Source: Pseudomonadales bacterium
GTDB lineage: Bacteria; Pseudomonadota; Gammaproteobacteria; Pseudomonadales; Pseudohongiellaceae
Direction: 5' to 3'
NCBI GenBank assembly: GCA_023254735.1
Contig: JALRKV010000119.1
Location: forward strand, 40,344 to 104,343
Length of the DNA: 64,000 bases
Part shown: positions 1-9,427 of the stretch, piece after piece
How positions within the stretch are numbered: position 1 is the first letter of the stretch
How the letters are laid out: every line of letters begins with the position of its first letter
Program-made: the position numbers and the translations under genes
Notes under the pieces: generated by a model
Databases searched by the model: none
Seen by the model: only the letters and a program-made list of their open reading frames with translations
Told to the model about the DNA's origin: nothing

Positions 1-1699
1 GTTTAGCGAGACTCGTATTCGCCTCGGCAAAGGCGTTGACTGTAAGCCCTAGCTGCAGCTGGGGGTTCTCTGCGGTATGTCCGCCAAGCAGTTCGCAGTC
101 GTTGGCATCGAGTTCGTGTTTACAACCACGCATGAGGTCTGCAAGGGTGTGTTTCATGATCCGTTGACTCGCGAGAGGCAAGCCTACGACAGCGAGTGCG
201 GAGTGAGGTGTCTCGCCCATGGCATAGATATCGCTGAGGCAATGATTGGTCGCAATGCGGGCGAAAAGCCAAGGATCGTCGATGAATGCGCTGATCTGAT
301 CGATACTTTGTAATAGCGCGCGCCCATCTCTCAGTGGAATAATTGATGCATCTTCTATGGGCTTCTTTTCCGTCCCGACCGCGCCATGCAGATCGTCGAG
401 TACCTCTCCAAGAAGGCCACCACCGACTTTTGCGCCGCAGCCTGCGCAGCGCATCGCGTGACGTCGGAGTTCGGCTTCGGCCTCGACATCCATAAGCCCA
501 TTGGTGAGATCGAGCTTGGTCTCCATCGAAGGCAACTGGCTAAAGCGTGTGACGAAGGCTTTGTCGATTCTCTGTTTCAATATCCAAGCTGATTTTCCCT
601 GCAGAGACATTGTTTCGCGCGAGGCGATTGCGGTTTTGTCACCTAAGGAAATCAGAGCGAGCGCATGCTTTTGTGGTTTGAATGGCTTTAGTCGCTTACC
701 AGCTGCGAATCGAACGAGATTGTCTGCCAAGGGTATGCCCGCGCGCACTGCGTAGACACCAGATTTTGGGCGGCTTGCACCGCGAATCGTCGCGGCATCG
801 CCGGCAGCAAAGACAAAGTCATGGCTTGCTGACTGCAGAGTCGGTAGCGTATCGATGAACCCGTCGTCGCTCATTGCGATGCCGCAGCGCACGGGCCATT
901 TTGGCAGGCTTGCGCCGGTTGCGTAAAAAGCCGCATCGCAAGCATACTCGCCGCCGAGATCAGTTTGCACCGAATCAGCCAGAAAGCGTGTTACTCGTTG
1001 GCCAAGCTCTACCTTTATATTGCGTCGGCGCAGCGTGTCGAGTGCGGCACGCCTCACCTTCGTGTTGTGTCGCGCCAGTATTTCAGACGATGAGCTGATG
1101 ATTGATAGTTTTAATGACGACTCCGACTCAAGCGCAAGCTTACACTCGGTGTGGATGCGGTATTGCATCGCTAGCGCGAGCTCGACGCTCGCGGGGCCTC
1201 CGCCTACCATCGTAATTGCATAGTCCTTTTGACTGCTCACGCGTTGAACCGCTTCTGCAAGCACGCTTTCCCATCGCGTCAGAAACTTATCGATAGGTTT
1301 CACAGGGCAGGCGAATTCGTCGGCGTCAAGGATGGTTGACGCATCAGGCTGCGACCCGATATTGAGCGAAAGGATGTCGAAATGAATTTCCGGCCTGTCG
1401 GCGAGGCGGATGATTTTAGCGTCGAGGTCGATATCCTCAACCGTCGCGCGAATGAGGCGAGCCTTGGCAAACTGCGCAAGAGGGCGCAGATCGATGTTCA
1501 TGTCATCATGCGTAAGAAAGCCGCTGAGCGTGCCGGGCAGGGAGCCTGAGTAAGGCGTTTCTATGTCGCGGCTAATCAGCGTGATCGCGAGCCCCGGCAC
1601 GGGCTTCATGCCGAGCTGTTTAAGCACAAATAGGTGGCTGTGGCCGCCGCCTATTAGCACCAGATGCTTAACCTGTGGAGTAAGGCTGTTTGTTTGCAT
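1..1699 (-). CDS. selD: Selenide, water dikinase with N-terminal FAD/NAD(P) oxidoreductase domain (partial, runs off left edge)
   Basis: The frame opens at ATG 1699 and stays open to the window edge, so the C-terminus is missing. Residues 1 to about 400 form a pyridine nucleotide-disulphide oxidoreductase of the type known to precede SelD. A dinucleotide-binding motif (IGGGHSH) lies near residue 16, a second glycine motif (MVGGGPASVELA) in mid domain, and an FAD-type AAGDAA motif later. From about residue 410 the SelD domain begins. Its motif GCGAK carries Cys421 and Lys424, equivalent to the essential Cys17 and Lys20 of E. coli SelD; the second cysteine of GCGCK is Ala here. SDIYAMG and GGHTAENP follow. 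The SelD reaction makes selenophosphate from selenide and ATP for Sec-tRNA synthesis. The role of the fused oxidoreductase is not known to me. It is the natural selenium supplier for the selenoprotein at 53865-54386. Confidence 0.92.
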   Translation of the reverse strand, partial: MQTNSLTPQVKHLVLIGGGHSHLFVLKQLGMKPVPGLAITLISRDIETPYSGSLPGTLSGFLTHDDMNIDLRPLAQFAKARLIRATVEDIDLDAKIIRLADRPEIHFDILSLNIGSQPDASTILDADEFACPVKPIDKFLTRWESVLAEAVQRVSSQKDYAITMVGGGPASVELALAMQYRIHTECKLALESESSLKLSIISSSSEILARHNTKVRRAALDTLRRRNIKVELGQRVTRFLADSVQTDLGGEYACDAAFYATGASLPKWPVRCGIAMSDDGFIDTLPTLQSASHDFVFAAGDAATIRGASRPKSGVYAVRAGIPLADNLVRFAAGKRLKPFKPQKHALALISLGDKTAIASRETMSLQGKSAWILKQRIDKAFVTRFSQLPSMETKLDLTNGLMDVEAEAELRRHAMRCAGCGAKVGGGLLGEVLDDLHGAVGTEKKPIEDASIIPLRDGRALLQSIDQISAFIDDPWLFARIATNHCLSDIYAMGETPHSALAVVGLPLASQRIMKHTLADLMRGCKHELDANDCELLGGHTAENPQLQLGLTVNAFAEANTSLAK

Positions 1700-1898
1700 A
1701 GGACGTCAAACGCTCCGCAAGCGGTGATAAGATCGACATTCTAGCCTACTCTGCGCTGGAGTGTGCGACTGAGTAAGGCTCAGTTAGGCGTTGAGTGCGT
1801 CAGCCTGTGCTAAACTCTTGAACCTTAATTGATCGTACTGTTAACAGTGATCTCAATAACTAAGCCTCCGAGAAATCAAGGCGTAAAAGGAGTATGTG

Positions 1899-2495
1899 GT
1901 GGTGAAATTCAATAGTCTAATACTTCAGCGCGTAGCGCTTGCAGTCACAGCGCTCGCGTTTAGCGCGGTAGCTTCTGCGCAGTGGTCACTCGATCTGGAT
2001 GACTCGCAGCTGTCATTCGTCACAGTGAAGGCTGAGCACATTGCCGAAGTGCACTCGTTCTCGCGCCTCGAAGGCCAGATCGATGCAGCTGGCAATGCAC
2101 GTGTTAGTATCGATCTTACAAGCGTAGAGACCGGAATTGCCATTCGCAATGAGCGCATGCAGACGATGCTGTTCGAGACAGGGCTCTACCCACAGGCGAC
2201 TGTCAGAGCGGCAATAAACACCGACGCGCTGAGTGCTATCGCGGTTGGCGAAGACATGACGCTCGATACACAGTTGACGCTGGCACTGCATGGCGCAGAG
2301 ACCGTAATCTCGGCGCCGCTGCGGGTGACACGGCAGACAGATGGCGTTCGCGTGACGACCCTTTCGCCCCTGATCGTCACAGCCGAGTCCGTAGGGCTTG
2401 TCGCTGGCGTTGAGAGTCTGCGAGAGATAGCCGGCCTTCCGAGCATCAGTCGCGCAGTGCCAGTGACCTTCTCAGTCAAGTTCGTCGCCGACTAA
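1899..2495 (+). CDS. YceI-family periplasmic protein
   Basis: A protein of about 198 residues with an N-terminal signal peptide (hydrophobic run ending AVASAQ). The body reads as the YceI-like beta-barrel (lipocalin-like) fold, a family that binds isoprenoid or other lipidic molecules in the periplasm. Conserved-looking features are the opening W-x-L-D-x-x-x-S-x-L-S and the FETGLYPQATV stretch. Three consecutive GTG codons (1896, 1899, 1902) could start it. The strong AAAAGGAG at 1885-1892 gives the best spacing (6 nt) to 1899. An overlapping ATG at 1894 reaches a stop after three codons. It converges on the TonB receptor gene with only 23 bp between them. The ligand cannot be told from sequence. 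Confidence 0.82.
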   Translation: MVKFNSLILQRVALAVTALAFSAVASAQWSLDLDDSQLSFVTVKAEHIAEVHSFSRLEGQIDAAGNARVSIDLTSVETGIAIRNERMQTMLFETGLYPQATVRAAINTDALSAIAVGEDMTLDTQLTLALHGAETVISAPLRVTRQTDGVRVTTLSPLIVTAESVGLVAGVESLREIAGLPSISRAVPVTFSVKFVAD

Positions 2496-2518
2496 TTGAG
2501 TTTCTTTTAAACGGCCCG

Positions 2519-4612
2519 TCAGAACGAATAGCGCAGCATCGCACGAATGACGCGGGGATTAGACGGATGGAAGTGGATGTCCTCCATTGCCTCGACCTCC
2601 CCCGGCAGGCGTGACTCGAAGAAAAAGGCGATGTCGTCGTCCTCTGCATCGAGCAGATTGAGCACATCGATACCCATCTCCCACGCACCAGCTGCGTAGG
2701 AGACCCCGGCGTTAATGAGAGTTGAGTTCTCTTTCATGACACTCTCATCTTCGGTAAGTGCCGCATCGCCGAAGTAACGGACGCGCAGACTCGCCGTAAC
2801 CCCTTGGGTACCAACATAGGTCAGGCCCGCAGCGGCAACGTTTTCATGGGCATCGGTGATGCTGTTTGCGCCGTCGGGCAAACCTCTAAAATGACCTCTT
2901 GCTCGTGCGGCGCTCAAATCGATAACGAGCCTTTTACTGATCGAGTAGAACGCATTGAGCTCGACACCGCTGCGCCGTGTTGGGTCGCTCGGTTCGGTTG
3001 TGCCTGCGTCACCCACGAAAACCAGCTCTGAGTCGGTCGCAAGCTCGAACGCGGTTAGCGAAATATTGAAGCCTTTGAGGTTGTCATAGCGAAAGCCAAT
3101 CTCGCCGCCGCGCCCCTCTACCAGAATATCTTGCGCCTCGGTGTCTTCGCCAGTAACGGGGTCAATTCGGTTCACTGCGGCGCGCACATCATTCGAATGA
3201 AATCCGTGTCCATAGTTCGCGTAAAGCTCAAGCGAGTCCGAGAGGCGGTATGCGAGTCCGAATTTTGGCTGCAGCAGCGCATCACTTTCAGAGCCGGAAT
3301 TTTCCGCTCTTAGCGCTTCGACATCGAATCGAATGTAGTCGGCGCGAAGCCCAGTGGTGAGCCGAAGATTTTCACTCAGCGCTAATTCGCTCTCAGCATA
3401 GGTAGACAAACTCAACTCCCGTGCGCTGTCTTCGCGCACGCTACCATAGCGCAGCCGGCTGCGAGTATTGAATAGATTGAGTTCCTGCACATCGTCAACC
3501 CTCACCTCTGCGCCAAAAAGTCCCGCTGCCTTGAGTCCCATGATTTCGAATCGGCTCTGGCGGACAAGCGAGCCGCCGAAAAGCACTCGCTCGTCTTCCT
3601 GTTCAAATTCATCGCCGTTGATGGGGTCGTTGAGAGAATAGGTTGGGTTGTTGATCAGGCTCATGTAATAGGCGCTGGCGTAGGCCGTTAAATCCCATTC
3701 GCCCATTTCGAAGCTCCCGCTAAGCGAGTAGCGGTGAGATTGGCCACCGAGGTCGGGATCAATGAAGCCAAAGCGGTCGATCTGCCCAGAGGTCACCGCG
3801 CGTTGCGGCACTTGATTGGTCGATATCCACTCGGAATCGTAAGCGGTAAGGGTGAGCTGGCTAGGAATACCTGCGATTTCACCCGTATATTTAAGAAGGC
3901 CATTGTATTTGCGTACGTCTTGGTCGAGCACGAACATGCCATTGGTCTGCTGATGCTCGAGGGCGTAGAGCAGGCTACCCACCTCAGTGCTTACGGAGTC
4001 GGCGGCGACGAGTCGGATTTCGTCCCCCGAGCCTACGGTGACTTCCACAAAGCCTCTTTCGAGCGAGTCGTAGGTTTTCATCGAGCTAGTGCCGGCGAGT
4101 GAGAAATCTCCCGTATTCGCAAAATAGGGGCCTTTTTTGAAATCGATTCGTTCGATTACCTCGGGGATGATGAAGTTGAGATCCATATAACCCTGCGCAT
4201 GCGCATGGGTGCGAAAGTTTACCGGCATGCCATCAAAGAAGGTCGAGAAATCTGAACCGTGATCGAGGTTGAATCCCCTGAGAAAATATTGGTTGGCCTT
4301 GCCCGGCCCGCTGTGCTGAGTCGCAATCATGCCCGGGACGACCTCTACCAATTCGCCAACGCGGGCGAGAGGTCTCGTTGAGAAGTCGGCATAGCCCACA
4401 ACACCCTGCGAGGAGGAGTCGGCGCTGCCGAGCAGTTGCAGCGAGCGGCCCCACACAACGACCTCTTCGATAACGTCGCTGCTGCTCTGAGCGCTGACGA
4501 CCATGGAGTGCATCGAGGCGGCGAGGGCAACGCCGAGGGCTATTTCGTTGAGTGGGCGGCAGTGGAGACTGGAAAACGTGGATCTAGTAGCGGATGACAC
4601 GGTTATCGGCAC
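2519..4612 (-). CDS. TonB-dependent outer-membrane receptor
   Basis: A 697-residue outer-membrane receptor. A signal region ending near SAQ is followed by a TonB-box-like segment (DVIEEVVVWG), a plug domain with RGFNLDHGSDFSTFFDG, and a long beta-barrel ending in the C-terminal aromatic residue expected of outer-membrane proteins (RYSF). The plug contains HAHAQGYMDLNF and IERIDFKKGPY, typical of receptors that import small organic molecules or metal chelates. The substrate is unknown. The MFS permease gene lies 137 bp upstream on the same strand, so the two could act in series across the outer and inner membranes. No convincing Fur box was seen. Confidence 0.88.
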   Translation of the reverse strand: MPITVSSATRSTFSSLHCRPLNEIALGVALAASMHSMVVSAQSSSDVIEEVVVWGRSLQLLGSADSSSQGVVGYADFSTRPLARVGELVEVVPGMIATQHSGPGKANQYFLRGFNLDHGSDFSTFFDGMPVNFRTHAHAQGYMDLNFIIPEVIERIDFKKGPYFANTGDFSLAGTSSMKTYDSLERGFVEVTVGSGDEIRLVAADSVSTEVGSLLYALEHQQTNGMFVLDQDVRKYNGLLKYTGEIAGIPSQLTLTAYDSEWISTNQVPQRAVTSGQIDRFGFIDPDLGGQSHRYSLSGSFEMGEWDLTAYASAYYMSLINNPTYSLNDPINGDEFEQEDERVLFGGSLVRQSRFEIMGLKAAGLFGAEVRVDDVQELNLFNTRSRLRYGSVREDSARELSLSTYAESELALSENLRLTTGLRADYIRFDVEALRAENSGSESDALLQPKFGLAYRLSDSLELYANYGHGFHSNDVRAAVNRIDPVTGEDTEAQDILVEGRGGEIGFRYDNLKGFNISLTAFELATDSELVFVGDAGTTEPSDPTRRSGVELNAFYSISKRLVIDLSAARARGHFRGLPDGANSITDAHENVAAAGLTYVGTQGVTASLRVRYFGDAALTEDESVMKENSTLINAGVSYAAGAWEMGIDVLNLLDAEDDDIAFFFESRLPGEVEAMEDIHFHPSNPRVIRAMLRYSF

Positions 4613-4749
4613 CTATGAATCAGTTATGTGGCGCGCGCAACCGGCACGGCGTTGCTGCGCAATTGTGAGATCGTGCAGGTTACGCAGTAGACGCACTAAG
4701 GGTAAGTTGCAATAGGTTTAATAACGTTAAATGCTCGGTTTAAACGGTG

Positions 4750-5949
4750 TTATCGCGTGGCAGAGAGCTTCGTTTCGAGTTCGGGCTGGGGACTGTCCGG
4801 TATTAACTGCGATAGCGTCAGTGAAAGCGCGGCGATGCCCGCCCCGATGAGGAAGACAGCGCTTGAATTTGTGACCCAGACAATTCCGAGCAGGGCAGGG
4901 AGCACGACGGCGGCGATGTGGTTGATAGTGAAACTGATGCTCGATGTCGCCGCAATGTCGGCTGGGTCTGCGATCTTCTGAAAGTAGGTTTTGATCGCAA
5001 TTGCCATGGCGAAAAAGAGGTGGTCGAGCAGATAAAGTAGAATGGCAATGGCGAGCGTGTCGACAAAAGCATAGCTCACGAACACGAAGATGAGTCCAAT
5101 GTATTCGAGCGTCAACGCGCGGCGCTCGCCGATGCGCGCGATAAGCCTGCCTATTTTTGGTGCCAAATAGAAGGTCAGAACTGCGTTAACGAGCGTTAGC
5201 ATAACAACGTCTTCGATTGGAAAATCAAATTTCTCGACGAGCAAGAAGCCGGCGAACACGACGAATATCTGACGACGCGCCCCTGCAAGAAACGTTAGGG
5301 AGTAATACAGCCAGTAGCGTTTTCTCAGAAACAGCGTTTTGCGTTGTATAACCGCGTCGGGGAAGTAGGGGATTCGTAGACGACAATAAACCGCGATTGC
5401 GACGGCCGCGCCTCCGGCGAGACCATAAATAAGAATGTAGTTAGCGCTAAATAGAGCGAGATAAAGATAGAGCGCACTCAGAATCGCAAAGTTACACAGT
5501 GATTTAACACTCAGTAACTGACCCATAACAACCGGTGCTTCCTCTTTCGATAGCCACTGCAGGCTTAGCGAATTCTGTAGCGTTTCGAGGTAGTGAAAGC
5601 CGATCGACATGAGCACCGTGGCAAAATAGAGCCACAGCGCCTGCGGAAAAAAGGCGGTGATTGCGGTGCCAATGCCGAGAGTAGCAAGCGAGAGTAGCGC
5701 GAAGGTTTGCTGTCTTAGGTAAATCATTACCAGTATTGCGGTGAAGGCGAGGAAGCCGGGTACCTCGCGTAGGCTCTGCAGCAGGCCGATTTCTTTGCCG
5801 GTGAATGACGCTTCTTCGACGACAAAATTATTCAGTAGTACCTGCCATGTTGCGAATGCGATGGTGTTACCGATAGCGAGCAGAAATAAAAGGGTCTTTT
5901 GGTCACCTCGACCGAGGGCTTCGCGGAGAGTGCCTAGCATATTGGACAT
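4750..5949 (-). CDS. MFS-family inner-membrane transporter
   Basis: A 399-residue integral membrane protein with about 12 hydrophobic segments. A 12-TM major-facilitator layout is plausible, with a basic cytoplasmic loop in the middle (IQRKTLFLRKR). It lacks soluble domains. It lies just upstream of the TonB receptor on the same strand and divergently from the patatin gene, 75 bp apart. Substrate is unknown; cooperation with the receptor is inferred from adjacency only. The ATG at 5949 begins MSNMLGTL; a second ATG three codons later is possible. Confidence 0.8.
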   Translation of the reverse strand: MSNMLGTLREALGRGDQKTLLFLLAIGNTIAFATWQVLLNNFVVEEASFTGKEIGLLQSLREVPGFLAFTAILVMIYLRQQTFALLSLATLGIGTAITAFFPQALWLYFATVLMSIGFHYLETLQNSLSLQWLSKEEAPVVMGQLLSVKSLCNFAILSALYLYLALFSANYILIYGLAGGAAVAIAVYCRLRIPYFPDAVIQRKTLFLRKRYWLYYSLTFLAGARRQIFVVFAGFLLVEKFDFPIEDVVMLTLVNAVLTFYLAPKIGRLIARIGERRALTLEYIGLIFVFVSYAFVDTLAIAILLYLLDHLFFAMAIAIKTYFQKIADPADIAATSSISFTINHIAAVVLPALLGIVWVTNSSAVFLIGAGIAALSLTLSQLIPDSPQPELETKLSATR

Positions 5950-6024
5950 TGTCGGAGCCTCGGAATCGGGTCTGGTTGACTAGCTCGGCTAGCGTGTTGG
6001 CGCCGCAGATTATATCATCGACCC

Positions 6025-7101
6025 ATGCAGTCTTCCCTTTCGATTTACGCCGGTCCAAAGGCGCGTACCCAACTCCTTGAACAGGGCGTCACAGCGTCTC
6101 AATTTAACGTCATGGTTGGCGCCTCAGGCGGCCCTAAATGGTTTGTGCTCTACGGACTTGATCGCTACTTATTTGGCACTTTTCTGCAGGAGAGAACAGA
6201 GCCATTACTCACGCTCGGCTCGTCGGCGGGCGCTTGGAGGATGTGCTGTCTCGCGACTGCGGATCCTGTCGCCGCTATCGATCGTCTCGCTAAGCTGTAT
6301 AGCGAAGAGCAGTATTCCGACACGCCCACCCAGCGTGAAATAACGCTCAAAGCCGAGGCCATGCTCGCGGGCATGCTTGGACCAACTGGCGCGGCGGAAA
6401 TAGCATCGAACGAGAGGTTTCTAACGACCATCGTTGCGGATCGCAGCCGCGGATTTGGTTCATCGAGACATAAAGGCCTACAGACTGCGTCGCTCGGCTT
6501 AGCGGCGCTGGCGAATGTCGTTTCTCGTCGCAGCCTGTCGCTTTTTTTCGAGCGCACTCTCTTCTCGACCCAGGGTAGGGAGTCGCCTTGGGCTTCTGTC
6601 GACGATCTGCGCACGACGCTCGTACCGCTGCGAGAAAACAATATCATGCAGGCGATGATGGCAACTGGTGCGATCCCCTATGTGCTCGAGGGCGTGCGCG
6701 ACATACCTGGTGCGCCATCGGGTCTTTATTGGGATGGGGGCATGACCGACTACCATTTCGATATGGATTTTCATGCGGGCGATGGGCTAGTTCTCTATCC
6801 ACATTTTTCGGCCGAAGTGATTCCTGGCTGGTTCGATAAAGCGCTCCCTTGGCGTCGTGCTCATGCGCAGCACTACGATCGAGTGGTCCTCGTGACACCC
6901 TCCAAAGAGTTTGTGGCAACGCTGCCAAATGGGAAAATCCCAGACCGCAAAGACTTCGAAAAACTCGGCGCTGACGAGCGGATACGCTGCTGGCGTCAGG
7001 TTCTGAAAGCGAGTGAGCGACTTGCCGTAGATTTCCAAGAACTCGTCGAGTCGGGCGTGGGGCTCGATCGTATTCGGCCTTTCTCTGAACGTGATCGCTA
7101 G
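6025..7101 (+). CDS. Patatin-like phospholipase family protein
   Basis: A 358-residue protein with the elements of a patatin lipid acyl hydrolase. A glycine-rich oxyanion segment (GASGGPKW) lies near residue 37, the nucleophile elbow GSSAG near residue 67, and the DGG motif carrying the catalytic Asp (YWDGGMTD) in the second half. Patatins use a Ser-Asp dyad to deacylate phospholipids or other lipids. There is no signal peptide, so the protein is probably cytosolic or peripheral to the membrane. No clear ribosome-binding site precedes ATG 6025, which lies close to the divergent MFS gene. The GNAT gene follows after 21 bp and may be co-transcribed. Confidence 0.82.
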   Translation: MQSSLSIYAGPKARTQLLEQGVTASQFNVMVGASGGPKWFVLYGLDRYLFGTFLQERTEPLLTLGSSAGAWRMCCLATADPVAAIDRLAKLYSEEQYSDTPTQREITLKAEAMLAGMLGPTGAAEIASNERFLTTIVADRSRGFGSSRHKGLQTASLGLAALANVVSRRSLSLFFERTLFSTQGRESPWASVDDLRTTLVPLRENNIMQAMMATGAIPYVLEGVRDIPGAPSGLYWDGGMTDYHFDMDFHAGDGLVLYPHFSAEVIPGWFDKALPWRRAHAQHYDRVVLVTPSKEFVATLPNGKIPDRKDFEKLGADERIRCWRQVLKASERLAVDFQELVESGVGLDRIRPFSERDR

Positions 7102-7122
7102 TGGGTATCTGAGGTATCAAGC

Positions 7123-7656
7123 ATGGGCGACTCTCTTTTAGATTTGGAAAAAGGCGAGCAGCAATCGATCGTCATTCGGGCAGCCACTACTAAAGATGCG
7201 AAAGCACTGGTCGCGATTTATAACCGCTATATTTTAGAGACAGTCGTCACCTTCGAGATTGAGCCGATCACAGAGGCAGACATGTTGCAGCGCCTTGCTA
7301 AAGTTGAGGCGACGATGCCTTGGCTTGTTGCGGTGGATTCAAGCGGGGCGATTGCGGGTTATTCGTACGCTACGCAGTGGAAGGCTCGCGCGGCCTATGA
7401 TTTTGCACGAGAGGTTACAGTTTATCTAAAGCCAGGCTTTGAGAATTTAGGCTACGGTACGAAGCTTTACAGGGCGCTGATAAGTATTTTGCAGGAGACG
7501 CCGATACATGTCCTAATCGCGGGCATTGCGCAGCCAAATGCTGCCAGCGTCGCTTTGCACGAGAAAATCGGCTTTAAGAAAGTAGGCGAATTTGAAGAGG
7601 TCGGACTCAAATTTGGTCGGCGAGTCAACATGGGTTACTGGCAACTATTGATATGA
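7123..7656 (+). CDS. GNAT-family N-acetyltransferase (phosphinothricin acetyltransferase-like)
   Basis: A 177-residue protein of the GCN5-related acetyltransferase fold. The AIYNRYILETVVTFE opening near residue 32 is typical of the phosphinothricin/methionine-sulfone acetyltransferase subgroup. Motif A (acetyl-CoA pyrophosphate binding) is visible at LKPGFENLGYGTKLYRAL, followed by NAASVALHEKIGFKKVGEF. Such enzymes acetylate amino acid analogues or amines. The true substrate cannot be assigned. The first 20 residues form a polar extension before the domain, so a later start is possible. It sits between the patatin and a small lipoprotein gene on the same strand. Confidence 0.85.
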   Translation: MGDSLLDLEKGEQQSIVIRAATTKDAKALVAIYNRYILETVVTFEIEPITEADMLQRLAKVEATMPWLVAVDSSGAIAGYSYATQWKARAAYDFAREVTVYLKPGFENLGYGTKLYRALISILQETPIHVLIAGIAQPNAASVALHEKIGFKKVGEFEEVGLKFGRRVNMGYWQLLI

Positions 7657-7706
7657 GAATTAAATGCAAATCCTTCCCGCGGGCAGGTGTCGGAGTTCAC
7701 TTCTCT

Positions 7707-7889
7707 ATGTTGAAGTTAATTGCGGCTCTGGCACTTTGTCTCTCGCTTAATTCCTGTTTGGGCATCGCCGTAGGCGCGGCAAGTGCGACTGTAGGCGCTG
7801 GGATAGCCGTCGCGAAAGTCCCTGTTAAGGTAGTTGGAAAGGCTGCTGGGGCGACACTTGGGCTCATACTCCCAGATGGAAAGGAATAG
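7707..7889 (+). CDS. Small predicted lipoprotein (about 60 residues)
   Basis: Starting at ATG 7707, the protein opens with MLKLIAALALCLSLNSC, a signal sequence ending in a lipobox-like LNSC. The acylated cysteine would be residue 17. The remainder is rich in Gly, Ala and Val (repeated AVGA and VGAG patterns) and ends in a short polar tail. A longer frame from 7653 adds 18 charged residues before the signal sequence and is less likely; GGAG at 7692-7695 supports 7707. Small Gly/Ala-rich lipoproteins of this kind are common and uncharacterised in proteobacteria. The thioesterase gene follows immediately. Confidence 0.65.
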   Translation: MLKLIAALALCLSLNSCLGIAVGAASATVGAGIAVAKVPVKVVGKAAGATLGLILPDGKE

Positions 7890-7895
7890 CGCTTG

Positions 7896-8321
7896 ATGAA
7901 AATTGATCCCAACGACTACAACATCCCTGAAGGGTTCAGACATTACGGTGGCGATCCCGCCGAAGACTCTCTCGGGCCGTTTTTCGGCAGGATTGGCGAG
8001 AATGGATTCGAGACTGCCTTTCGCGCGCAAGCGAAACACTGCAATGGCCACAATACCGTCCATGGCGGCATCCTGATGAGTTTCGCCGACTACTCGCTTT
8101 GCATGGCGGGCATAGACGGAGAGGAGGGCGTCAGCGTAATTACAATAAGCTGCAACAACGAATTTATCCTGCCTGCGCTCGAAGGTGATTTGATACTAGG
8201 TCGCTGCGAGGTCTTGCGCCAAGGGCGCTCGCTAATTTTTGTCCGCTGCACCTTATCAGTGAACGGCAATCACGTGCTTAATAGTAGCGGCGTTGTTAAG
8301 CGAATCCCTAAGCCCGCTTAA
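7896..8321 (+). CDS. PaaI/hotdog-fold acyl-CoA thioesterase family protein
   Basis: A 141-residue single hotdog-domain protein. The segment NTVHGGILMSFADY, with its HGG motif and an Asp on the following helix, is diagnostic of PaaI-type thioesterases. It is followed by a beta-strand-rich half that builds the acyl-CoA tunnel. Such enzymes hydrolyse short or aromatic acyl-CoAs, usually as dimers or tetramers in the cytosol. ATG 7896 is chosen because AAGGAA lies 9 nt upstream; a TTG three bases earlier is also open. Only 6 bp separate it from the lipoprotein stop, so translation is probably coupled. Confidence 0.84.
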   Translation: MKIDPNDYNIPEGFRHYGGDPAEDSLGPFFGRIGENGFETAFRAQAKHCNGHNTVHGGILMSFADYSLCMAGIDGEEGVSVITISCNNEFILPALEGDLILGRCEVLRQGRSLIFVRCTLSVNGNHVLNSSGVVKRIPKPA

Positions 8322-8345
8322 CGCATAGCGCCGAGTTCGGCCTCT

Positions 8346-9371
8346 CTAAAGTTTGTAGACCTTGCTCGCTGTGCCCGAAAAAAGTGCCTGCTGTTCACTT
8401 TCATTATAACGCGCAGCAATTTTCTTGAGCGCGTTCCAAAGCACAGGGTAACTAATACTTAATCTGTCTACGGGGAAGTTGCTCTCGAACATACAACGCT
8501 CGGGTCCAAAACACTCGATCATGTGGTGATAGTAACGCCCCTGAGCTGCGACGAATTCGTCAGAGGTTGGCGGGCGTTCGGCGAGGTGCCAGTCGAAACC
8601 GTTGTCTGGCATTGCAAGCCCGCCAATTTTTGCATAGACGTTGCTGCATTTTGCCAACTCACGCATTTCTACTTTCCACTCTTTAAAAATTTCATCGCGA
8701 TTGCCTCGGAAGCGACCCACGCCGAGGGGTGTGCCAAAGTGGTCTAACACCATGGTGCATTCGGGCACTGCATTCGCGAGGTCGATATAGTCCAAGTTCT
8801 GATGATGGTAGTGCCAGGTGTCGTAACTTAGCCCGCGTGCTGCGAGCAGGCGTAGTCCTTCGCGGAACGATTCTTTTCCATACAGGTAGGCAGGCGCGGA
8901 ACCGGGAATGACCAGCGCCTCGGGTTCTCTGTCGCGTGCACCGGCCTGTCTGATACCCTTAAACAGGGCTCCGGCAATCGCGGTATGCCCGTCGAGAAGC
9001 TCTACTAGTTTCTCCTTTTCGGTGCCTGCGAGGGTTAGATCGGCATGGGCGACGATGCCGGCTATCCGCGCGCGATTTTCACTGTTTTCATGCGACTGTT
9101 TGGCGATTTCGGTGATCGCTTGGGTTTCGCCAAGTGCCTTTAAGTGTTCTGGGCCCTCGCGACGGTAGAACGCACGACACTCCATGAATACTGTTTTGGT
9201 CACATTGTGGCCCGCACCGGTGTCCGCCCACAGCTCGTTTAATAAATAGTCTTGGTTGAAGCGGTTACGCCAGAGATGATGGTGGGGGTCGATAATCTCG
9301 CGCGCTGGATCCTCAATGGGCTCGATCACTTGCGCGAGCCAGTCGTTGCTGCCAGGGGTCGGGGTTGTCAT
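8346..9371 (-). CDS. Amidohydrolase-family (TIM-barrel) metal-dependent hydrolase
   Basis: A 341-residue protein of the amidohydrolase-2 group. The HxH metal motif lies at the first strand (DPHHHLWRN, near residue 25), and VLDHFGTP and FESNFPVD supply further ligands and the late catalytic Asp. Family members hydrolyse lactones (L-fuconolactone, pyrone dicarboxylate) or decarboxylate aromatic acids. The substrate here is unknown. It is divergently arranged with the Na+/solute symporter gene, with a palindrome between them, suggesting that uptake and processing of one compound could be co-regulated. Confidence 0.85.
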   Translation of the reverse strand: MTTPTPGSNDWLAQVIEPIEDPAREIIDPHHHLWRNRFNQDYLLNELWADTGAGHNVTKTVFMECRAFYRREGPEHLKALGETQAITEIAKQSHENSENRARIAGIVAHADLTLAGTEKEKLVELLDGHTAIAGALFKGIRQAGARDREPEALVIPGSAPAYLYGKESFREGLRLLAARGLSYDTWHYHHQNLDYIDLANAVPECTMVLDHFGTPLGVGRFRGNRDEIFKEWKVEMRELAKCSNVYAKIGGLAMPDNGFDWHLAERPPTSDEFVAAQGRYYHHMIECFGPERCMFESNFPVDRLSISYPVLWNALKKIAARYNESEQQALFSGTASKVYKL

Positions 9372-9427
9372 AGGTAGGTCCTTACTCTTTGATACCGTAG
9401 GGTGTCGCCGATTTTAATTACTAGAGT

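Noticed and set aside
77..1223. Several short + strand open frames over the first 1.2 kb
   Set aside because: They are antisense to the open SelD fusion on the minus strand, overlap each other, and have no recognisable sequence.
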